From Mucilaginibacter xinganensis (lineage in GTDB: Bacteria; Bacteroidota; Bacteroidia; Sphingobacteriales; Sphingobacteriaceae): a DNA stretch of 64,000 bases. Of the stretch, positions 57,429 to 64,000 are shown in pieces; the stretch's first letter is position 1, and each line of letters begins with the position of its first letter. The DNA is taken from positions 4,340,001 through 4,404,000 of the forward strand of contig NZ_CP022743.1 in NCBI RefSeq assembly GCF_002257585.1, given 5' to 3'. The position numbers and the translations under genes are program-made. The notes under the pieces were generated by a model. That model did no database searches and was not told where the DNA came from. It was given only the letters and a program-made list of their open reading frames with translations.

Positions 57429-58603
57429 GAAGCCTGAAAATTTACCTGATTATTGGTACTATTTTATTGATCATTTACCTAGTTGCCAAAGTTAATCAGC
57501 CCAAGGCAGTTGACTGGACGGAAACGCTAAGCAGCAAGGATAAGATCCCCTACGGAACCTATATATTGGCCAACAGGCTGAACGATATTTTTCCGGGGGC
57601 GCGCATCAGTACTTACCGGCAGCCTGTTTACAACGTAATTGCCGAAGATTCAATTAAACAAGCGAGCTACCTGATTATCTGTCCCGGCGTTGACTTTTCG
57701 CAGCCCGACTATTCACAGCTGATAAAATATTTAAAAGAAGGTAATGACGTTTTTATATCGGCTGAATATTTTGGCAAACTATTTGAAAAAAAACTGAGCA
57801 TCGAAACTAAAACCTTTTATAACCTGGTTTCAAAAAGGCAGCAGGTCAGGTACCTCAGCCCCAACCTGGAGGCGCATAAACCATTGAGCATTGATAAAGA
57901 TGTAGCTACTTCCTACTTTTCAAAGTTTGACACCCTGCATGCAGTTGTTTTAAGCGAAAATGCAGACCATAAAGCCAATTTTATTAAATATGTATTTGGT
58001 AAGGGTAATTTATATCTGTGTGCCAACCCCAAATTGTTCAGCAATTATAGCCTGCTAAAGCCCGACGGTGCCCTTTATGCTGCAACTGCTTTATCCTTTA
58101 TAAAAGGCACCAGGCAAATAATTTTGGACGAATATTATACACAGGGCGACAGAGGCGACGACACGCCTATGCGCCTGTTTTTAAGCATCCCGACTTTACA
58201 ATGGGCTTATTATATAGCATTGTTCAGCCTTTTGGTATTTGTGCTTTATGAAATTAAACGCAGGCAGCGCATTATTCCTGTAATTGAACCGCTCAGTAAT
58301 GCTACATTAGATTTTGTGACGGTTGTGGGCCACGTGTATTACGAGCAACGCGACAATGCCGACATTGCACAGAAAAAAATCCTGTACCTTTTAACATGGC
58401 TGCGTGATGAACACCAAATAAAGACCGCTATAGCCCATGAAAAATTTAAAGAAAAGATCACCAATAAACTCGGCCTCGAGCCTATGTTTGCTAACGAACT
58501 GGTAAATTATTTGAAATATATAACCGTACAGGAAAAAGTGAACGACCGCGAACTGATTGAATTAAATAAACTAATAGAGAAATTTTATAAACAAGCCAGG
58601 TAA
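57425..58603 (+). CDS. DUF4350 domain protein
   Basis: 392 residues: a membrane helix (about 6-22), a periplasmic DUF4350 domain of flavodoxin-like alternation (about 35-240, with DKIPYGTYILANRL and ILDEYYTQGDRGDD), a second helix (about 258-276) and a cytoplasmic helical tail. The domain resembles a glutamine-amidotransferase-like/IFT52-type fold without a visible catalytic triad. Part of the MoxR cluster. Confidence 0.87.
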   Translation: MRSLKIYLIIGTILLIIYLVAKVNQPKAVDWTETLSSKDKIPYGTYILANRLNDIFPGARISTYRQPVYNVIAEDSIKQASYLIICPGVDFSQPDYSQLIKYLKEGNDVFISAEYFGKLFEKKLSIETKTFYNLVSKRQQVRYLSPNLEAHKPLSIDKDVATSYFSKFDTLHAVVLSENADHKANFIKYVFGKGNLYLCANPKLFSNYSLLKPDGALYAATALSFIKGTRQIILDEYYTQGDRGDDTPMRLFLSIPTLQWAYYIALFSLLVFVLYEIKRRQRIIPVIEPLSNATLDFVTVVGHVYYEQRDNADIAQKKILYLLTWLRDEHQIKTAIAHEKFKEKITNKLGLEPMFANELVNYLKYITVQEKVNDRELIELNKLIEKFYKQAR

Positions 58604-58605
58604 TT

Positions 58606-59583
58606 ATGGAAGACGAAATATTTGAACAAAGAACTGACCTTAGCAAGCTGAGCACCGCCGTTGAGCAAATAAAAGCCACGCTCTCTAAAATAATTGTGGG
58701 CCAGCAAGCAAGTATCGACCTTATAATTGCCGGCATTCTTGCTGACGGACATATATTGATTGAAGGTGTACCGGGCGTGGCCAAAACATTAACTGCCAAA
58801 CTTATTGCAAAATCAATTGATGCCAAATATTCAAGGATTCAGTTTACGCCGGACCTGATGCCTTCAGATATTTTAGGTACATCTGTTTTTAATCCCAAAA
58901 CTACCGAATTTGAGTTTAAGCACGGTCCTATTTTCGGCAACATCATCCTTATAGATGAAATTAACCGTGCCCCGGCAAAAACACAATCGGCCCTCTTCGA
59001 AGTGATGGAGGAACGCCAGCTCACTATTGATGGTAAAGCTTACCAAATGGATGAGCCCTTTATCGTACTGGCCACCCAAAACCCGGTTGAGCATGAAGGT
59101 ACTTATCGCTTACCGGAAGCGCAGCTTGACCGTTTTCTATTTAAGATAGAGATTCAATACCCGTCACTTGATGAAGAGATTGCTATACTAACACAACAAC
59201 ATCAGCAAAAAACCGCCGATCAGCTGAGTCATATCAGTGCGGTAATATCTGCAAAGGATATTATTGAACTTCGCAACAAGGTTAAAGGATTACATGTTGA
59301 TGAAAAGCTGCTGGTGTATGTGGCCCGGATAATTCACGAAAGCCGTAATAATAAGTCGTTATACCTTGGCGGTTCGCCGCGGGCGTCACTGGCAATTGTA
59401 AATGCAGCCAAAGCTTTAGCAGCTATTAAAGGCCGCGATTTTGTTACGCCTGATGATATTACTTTAGCTGCCATCCCGGTTTTAAGGCACCGGATTATGC
59501 TAACGCCTGATAAGGAAATGGAAGGCGTTACGCCCGATGATGTTATTGCACAAATAATCCAGAAGATTGAAGTTCCAAGGTAA
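58606..59583 (+). CDS. MoxR family AAA+ ATPase
   Basis: 325 residues. Walker A GVPGVAKT at 54-61, Walker B ILIDEINRAP near 114-123, sensor 1 ATQNPVEHEGTY near 156-167, and arginine in the LPEAQLDRF segment. MoxR ATPases act as chaperones for metal or cofactor insertion and often work with a DUF58 or VWA protein; the DUF58 gene follows. The target is unknown. Confidence 0.95.
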   Translation: MEDEIFEQRTDLSKLSTAVEQIKATLSKIIVGQQASIDLIIAGILADGHILIEGVPGVAKTLTAKLIAKSIDAKYSRIQFTPDLMPSDILGTSVFNPKTTEFEFKHGPIFGNIILIDEINRAPAKTQSALFEVMEERQLTIDGKAYQMDEPFIVLATQNPVEHEGTYRLPEAQLDRFLFKIEIQYPSLDEEIAILTQQHQQKTADQLSHISAVISAKDIIELRNKVKGLHVDEKLLVYVARIIHESRNNKSLYLGGSPRASLAIVNAAKALAAIKGRDFVTPDDITLAAIPVLRHRIMLTPDKEMEGVTPDDVIAQIIQKIEVPR

Positions 59584-59612
59584 GAGATTAGTAACCAGGG
59601 GTTAGAGATAAA
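59584..59612. repeat. Half copy of the heptad repeat after the MoxR gene
   Basis: GAGATTAGTAACCAGGGG and TTAGAGATA start right after the TAA stop codon. No right arm is visible. It sits in the only larger gap (72 bases) of the operon. Confidence 0.45.
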
Positions 59613-59655
59613 GGGAAATTCAAGACCCTTTTGCCTGATGTTAAGAGAATTATAA

Positions 59656-61002
59656 GTGAAAAAAGTTTTTAAATTATTTTATACAGACCTGTTTTTTACC
59701 AACCGCCTTTTTACCGGGCTTGGCAGCTGCGTCGTGCTGTTTTTGTTTGCTTTCTTTTTTCCATGGCTGGGCATAATTCCCCAATTGGCGTTTTTCACGT
59801 TGCTGTTGCTCGTTATTGCTGATGTTGTAATGCTGTACCAGGTTTCGAAGGGTATTTTTGCAAAACGCCACGCGCCAGAGCGTTTAAGTAACAGTGATGA
59901 CAATGAGCTGGGTATCTACCTGGAGAACTGGTACCCGTTTAACATTAACGTGGGGATAATTGACGAAATTCCATTCCAGTTTCAAAAAAGAGATATCTGG
60001 TTCAAAACCACGTTAAAACCACAGCAACGAAAGCTGATTAATTACATTTTACGGCCCACCAGGCGCGGAGAATACGAGTTTGGGGCCATCAGGGTATATG
60101 TGATGTCGGCATTGGGGCTCATCAGGCGCAGGTATAATTTTAGCCAGGGCGAAACATTAGCCGTATACCCTTCGTTTTTGCAGATGCGCAAATATGAGCT
60201 GATGGCGATATCAAATAATTTATCAGAAATCGGGATAAAAAAGATCCGCCGGCTCGGACACAGCCTTGAATTTGAGCAGGTAAAAAACTATGTCCCCGGC
60301 GATGATTACCGCACTATAAACTGGAAAGCTACAGCGCGCCAGGGCAACCTGATGACCAATTCATATACCGACGAGAAATCGCAGCACGTGTATTGTGTAA
60401 TTGATAAATCAAGGGCCATGAAAATGCCTTTTGAAGGACTCACCCTATTGGACTATGCCATTAACGCCAGCCTTGTTTTATCAAACATCGCATTGCTGAA
60501 AGAAGATAAAGCAGGCCTGATTACAGTAGCTGAAAAAATAGGGGCCGTAGTTGCTGCCGACAGGCGCCCTACCCAAATCAATAAGATCCTGGAGGTATTA
60601 TACAAAGAAAAAACACGCTACCTTGAAACAAATATGGAACTGCTGTATGCCACCATCCGCAATGTGATCAAGCAACGCAGTTTGGTGGTATTTTTTACGA
60701 ATTATGAAAGTTTGTCGGCCCTGGAGCGGCAGCTACCTTTCTTAAAACGCATTGCGAAGTTCCACCTGCTGCTGGTGGTCTTTTTCGAAAATACGGAGTT
60801 AAAAAAGGTTAGTGAACAGCCTGCGGCCGACGTTGAAGGCATCTACATCCAAACGATTGCCAAAAAGTTTGAATACGACAAAAAACTGATTGTAAAGGAA
60901 CTGGCCAAGTATAACATCCAGTCTATTTTAACCACACCTCAAAATCTTACCATTAATACCATCAATCGCTACCTGGAACTTAAAGCAAGGCAAAAGATTT
61001 GA
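59656..61002 (+). CDS. DUF58 domain protein
   Basis: 448 residues with two N-terminal membrane helices (about 20-60), a beta-rich domain, and the DUF58 signature VPGDDYRTINWKATAR near 212-227, followed by a VWA-like fold with YCVIDKSRAM. The start is GTG: no ATG fits the frame. Partner of the MoxR ATPase. The end is 2 bases from the convergent mscS stop. Confidence 0.9.
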   Translation: MKKVFKLFYTDLFFTNRLFTGLGSCVVLFLFAFFFPWLGIIPQLAFFTLLLLVIADVVMLYQVSKGIFAKRHAPERLSNSDDNELGIYLENWYPFNINVGIIDEIPFQFQKRDIWFKTTLKPQQRKLINYILRPTRRGEYEFGAIRVYVMSALGLIRRRYNFSQGETLAVYPSFLQMRKYELMAISNNLSEIGIKKIRRLGHSLEFEQVKNYVPGDDYRTINWKATARQGNLMTNSYTDEKSQHVYCVIDKSRAMKMPFEGLTLLDYAINASLVLSNIALLKEDKAGLITVAEKIGAVVAADRRPTQINKILEVLYKEKTRYLETNMELLYATIRNVIKQRSLVVFFTNYESLSALERQLPFLKRIAKFHLLLVVFFENTELKKVSEQPAADVEGIYIQTIAKKFEYDKKLIVKELAKYNIQSILTTPQNLTINTINRYLELKARQKI

Positions 61003-61004
61003 TA

Positions 61005-61799
61005 TTAACCCGGTTTTGGAAAATTGATGCCGGCAGCACCCAGGTCTTTAATTATTTTTTCCATCAGTGCAATTTTAACATCTAAGAAGTAAGCAGGCTC
61101 TACCCACACATTTACGGTGATCCTGATGCTGTCGCTATCCAGCCCGATGAGGCCTACCCTTACTGCAGGGGTTGTTAAAACGTTTTTTGTTGATTTAATA
61201 GCGTCCAGCATTACCTGTTTGGCCTTATCAATATCAGCTGCGTAGGCAAGTTTCACGTCAAAATCAAGGCGGCGCTTGCCCTCCCGGGTAACGTTAACTA
61301 TTACCTCGTTAAACAGCTTACCGTTGGGGATAATAACGGTTTTATTATCAGCAGTAAGCAATACGGTGTAAAAGATCTGTATAGATATTACTTTCCCTTC
61401 CTGGCCCTGGGCAACTATGCTATCGTCCAGGTCAAAAGGTTTCAATAGTAATATTAAAATTCCTCCCGCAAAATTCTGGAACGTGCCAGATAGCGCTAAA
61501 CCCGCTGCAACAACAAAGGAGCCGATAATAGTGCTGAAAACACTTAGCGGAAAACCGATAGTATAAAATACCAGGATTATAAGTGCTATATAAAGACCGG
61601 TAATTACAAGACTTAAAAAAAATGGCTGTAATGAAGAATGTACTTGCTGCCTACTCATTCGGTCGCGGAGCCGCGTCCTGAGAAATCTGATGATCCTAAG
61701 ACCAATTATTAATATTATAACCCCAATTATTAATCTCGTTCCGTTGATCAATAACCAATCATATCCCTGATCGTAAAAATTTTGAAGCCTCTTACTCAT
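61005..61799 (-). CDS. Small-conductance mechanosensitive channel (MscS family)
   Basis: 264 residues, the minimal MscS size. Three membrane helices (about 17-35, 60-85, 87-110), the pore helix with GSFVVAAGLALSGTFQNFAGG, the beta domain (LDDSIVAQGQEGKVISIQIFYT in two parts) and a C-terminal alpha/beta domain. It opens on membrane tension to release solutes under hypo-osmotic shock. Confidence 0.94.
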   Translation of the reverse strand: MSKRLQNFYDQGYDWLLINGTRLIIGVIILIIGLRIIRFLRTRLRDRMSRQQVHSSLQPFFLSLVITGLYIALIILVFYTIGFPLSVFSTIIGSFVVAAGLALSGTFQNFAGGILILLLKPFDLDDSIVAQGQEGKVISIQIFYTVLLTADNKTVIIPNGKLFNEVIVNVTREGKRRLDFDVKLAYAADIDKAKQVMLDAIKSTKNVLTTPAVRVGLIGLDSDSIRITVNVWVEPAYFLDVKIALMEKIIKDLGAAGINFPKPG

Positions 61800-62205
61800 A
61801 CAAAAGGCGAAATTAATAATTATTATTTACCGTAGATAGTGATAAAGAGCTCCGGACCTTTAAAAAACACCCAATCCACTATTTGGATTTGAATATGCTT
61901 TGCTTTTTCTGTTAAATTTTTCATGGTATAAGTGTACATTCAAATGTTGTGCCTTTTTGCTGTGCCGCTGATTTTCTGTACAAAAATACTGCTTATTGTA
62001 ACCCTATTTTTACTTAATCAATCATTTGATTAACAAATGACAGTCCGTTTACCTTGCTGTGACCAAACGGGTGTGCTATAAAAGAAAACCCCTGTCTGAT
62101 AAAACAGACAGGGGTTTTCTTTTAATATGTAATCATAGGTCTTCAGTTTTCGGAGAGTTTTTCAACGTCCTGCGCTGCTACCCATGATTTTGGCTTACGG
62201 ATTGA
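61800..62205. other. Intergenic stretch between groEL and mscS
   Basis: About 400 bases, AT-rich, with the groEL terminator at 62085-62118. I see no coding frame or RNA gene. The mscS promoter should be here; no exact TAnnTTTG box is obvious near its start. Confidence 0.5.
62085..62118 (-). terminator. Terminator of groEL
   Basis: AAAACCCCTGTCTG pairs perfectly with CAGACAGGGGTTTT around a 6-base loop; both sides are T-rich on the respective strand. Confidence 0.92.
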
Positions 62206-63840
62206 TTACATCATGCCGCCCATGCCGCCGCCACCCATCGGTGGACCACCAGCAGGAGCATCTTCAGGATCATCAGCCAATACACATTCTGTTGTTAACA
62301 ACATTGCTGCAATTGAAGCTGCATTCTCTAAAGCTACACGACCTACTTTAGTAGGATCAATAACACCCGCACCAATCAGGTTTTCGTATTTATCAGTACG
62401 TGCATTGTAACCGAAATCTGCTGTACCTTCTTTTACTTTCTGTACCACGATAGAACCTTCGATACCTGCGTTTTCGCAGATCTGGCGTAACGGCTCTTCA
62501 ATAGCACGACGAATGATCTGGATACCAGTATTTTCGTCTTCGTTAGCACCTTTAAGGTCTTTCAATGATTCAACGGCACGGATGAAAGCAACACCACCAC
62601 CTGCAACAATACCTTCCTCAACAGCCGCGCGGGTTGCATGTAAAGCATCGTCAACTCGGTCTTTCTTCTCTTTCATTTCAACTTCAGAAGCTGCACCTAT
62701 GTATAACACAGCAACACCGCCTGATAATTTAGCTAAACGCTCCTGTAGTTTTTCTTTATCGTAATCAGATGTGGTAGATTCAATCTGAGATTTGATCTGG
62801 CTTACGCGAGACTGGATCTCTTCTGATTTACCTGCACCATTGATAACAGTAGTATTATCTTTATCAACAATGATCTTTTCTGCTGTACCTAAGTAAGTAA
62901 GATCAGCATTTTCAAGTTTGTAACCTCTTTCTTCAGAAATTACAGTACCACCGGTAAGGATAGCGATGTCTTCCAACATTGCTTTACGACGATCACCAAA
63001 GCCTGGTGCTTTAACAGCAGCAACTTTCAGTGAGCCGCGAATCTTGTTAACTACTAATGTAGCTAATGCTTCACCATCTAAATCTTCAGCAATAATTAAA
63101 AGCGGTTTGCCGGTTTGAACTTGTTTTTCAAGAATCGGCAATAACTCTTTCATTGAAGATATTTTTTTGTCGTAGATCAGGATGTATGGGTTTTCCAACT
63201 CAACTTCCATTTTATCAGCGTTGGTTACAAAGTATGGGGAAAGGTAACCGCGGTCAAACTGCATACCTTCAACAGTTTTAACTTCAGTTTCAGTTCCTTT
63301 GGCTTCTTCAACAGTAATTACTCCGTCTTTACCAACTTTTTCCATTGCCTCAGCAATTAACGAACCGATAACTTCATCATTGTTAGCCGAAATAGAAGCT
63401 ACCTGTTTGATTTTGTTATTGTCTTCGCCAATTGTTTGCGACTGCGCTTTTAAGTTTTCAACAACTTTGGCAACCGCTTTATCAATACCGCGTTTCAAAT
63501 CCATTGGGTTTGCACCAGCAGCAACGTTTTTAATACCTGCAGTAACAATAGCCTGGGCTAATACAGTAGCAGTAGTAGTACCATCACCTGCAATATCAGC
63601 AGTTTTTGATGCAACTTCTTTTACCATTTGAGCACCCATGTTTTCGATAGGATCTTTAAGCTCAATTTCTTTTGCTACGGTAACACCATCTTTAGTAATT
63701 GCAGGTGAACCGAATTTTTTATCAATAATTACGTGACGACCTTTGGGGCCTAATGTTACTTTAACTGCGTTAGCTAAAATATCAACACCGCGTTTAAGAG
63801 CATCGCGTGCTTCAACATTGTATTTAACTTGTTTTGACAT
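62206..63840 (-). CDS. groEL: Chaperonin GroEL
   Basis: 60-kDa chaperonin, 544 residues, full length. Present are the ATP-binding GPKGRHVIIDKKFGSP and DGTTTATVLAQ segments, the apical domain, GGGVAFIRA, and the GGM-rich tail (PMGGGGMGGMM). Forms the folding chamber with GroES, whose gene lies 101 bases upstream on the same strand with no terminator between. Confidence 0.98.
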   Translation of the reverse strand: MSKQVKYNVEARDALKRGVDILANAVKVTLGPKGRHVIIDKKFGSPAITKDGVTVAKEIELKDPIENMGAQMVKEVASKTADIAGDGTTTATVLAQAIVTAGIKNVAAGANPMDLKRGIDKAVAKVVENLKAQSQTIGEDNNKIKQVASISANNDEVIGSLIAEAMEKVGKDGVITVEEAKGTETEVKTVEGMQFDRGYLSPYFVTNADKMEVELENPYILIYDKKISSMKELLPILEKQVQTGKPLLIIAEDLDGEALATLVVNKIRGSLKVAAVKAPGFGDRRKAMLEDIAILTGGTVISEERGYKLENADLTYLGTAEKIIVDKDNTTVINGAGKSEEIQSRVSQIKSQIESTTSDYDKEKLQERLAKLSGGVAVLYIGAASEVEMKEKKDRVDDALHATRAAVEEGIVAGGGVAFIRAVESLKDLKGANEDENTGIQIIRRAIEEPLRQICENAGIEGSIVVQKVKEGTADFGYNARTDKYENLIGAGVIDPTKVGRVALENAASIAAMLLTTECVLADDPEDAPAGGPPMGGGGMGGMM

Positions 63841-63941
63841 GTTTGTTTGTTTTGAATAGTGTTTAAATAGTTGTAAAAGTTGTATTTGCTGCAGCGGTTG
63901 TTAAATTTCCAACCATTACAACGTGTATAACATTTTCAACC

Positions 63942-64000
63942 TTATAATACCGCGTAAATATCAGTTTCGCGCATAATTAAATACTCTTTGCCTTCGTAGG
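63942..64000 (-). CDS. groES: Co-chaperonin GroES, C-terminal 19 codons (rest outside window)
   Basis: The minus strand at the window edge reads YEGKEYLIMRETDIYAVL and stop, the conserved GroES C-terminus. The rest of the gene lies beyond base 64000. Position upstream of groEL supports the identification. Confidence 0.93.
   Translation of the reverse strand, partial: YEGKEYLIMRETDIYAVL

Overview
The window is chromosomal DNA of a Bacteroidota bacterium, most likely family Sphingobacteriaceae (Mucilaginibacter/Pedobacter-like). That placement is inference. It rests on promoters of the TAnnTTTG type, the bamD - omega - coaBC - DUF4835 - recN gene order, a double-glycine leader peptide of the Bacteroidales type, and several CarboxypepD_reg/plug-domain proteins. 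No prophage, CRISPR array or insertion sequence was recognised.

Layout. 1-4353: the 3' part of clpC, an aldo/keto reductase and a small unknown. 4464-6646 (minus): a soluble acyl-ACP desaturase and a GH5 glycosidase. 6734-13674 (plus): a histidine kinase, a BcsB-like protein, a GT2 synthase with an N-terminal MshEN-like domain and a polytopic protein, together a probable exopolysaccharide (cellulose-like) locus. 13957-14765: two small envelope genes. 14956-20936 (minus): a complete rRNA operon (two promoters, 16S, tRNA-Ile, tRNA-Ala, 23S, 5S, terminator) whose spacers are full of short inverted heptad repeats. 21239-32151 (plus): a DinB-like protein, then bamD, omega, coaBC, DUF4835 and recN, with a BlaI regulator and two M56 (BlaR1-like) genes sitting between DUF4835 and recN. 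32482-33532 (minus): an ECF sigma factor with a membrane partner. 33930-34742: fabI. 34872-44222: a lipoprotein, three paralogous secreted CarboxypepD_reg proteins (two giant ones carrying MG2-like and TonB-plug domains but no barrel) and a six-cysteine GG-leader peptide. 44726-53120: metabolic genes (dcd, Gfo/Idh/MocA oxidoreductase, PhyH dioxygenase, phosphopantetheinyl transferase, lipB, SGNH lipoprotein, VOC protein, class V aminotransferase, serine deaminase). 53231-61002: two small membrane genes and the RDD / SpoIIM-like / DUF4129 / DUF4350 / MoxR / DUF58 cluster. 61005-64000 (minus): an MscS channel, groEL and the 3' end of groES.

Two places stand out. (1) The BlaI-M56-M56 cassette: the BlaI promoter is covered by overlapping perfect palindromes, the first M56 protein has nine near-identical 23-residue repeats where BlaR1 would carry its sensor, and the second M56 gene is cut by one in-frame TGA. 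(2) The GG-peptide plus giant plug/MG2 proteins, which look like an uncharacterised envelope or secretion system and show recent sequence homogenisation between paralogs. A third observation is a dispersed family of heptad-based inverted repeats that lie in the rRNA spacers and directly at the stop codons of three protein genes.
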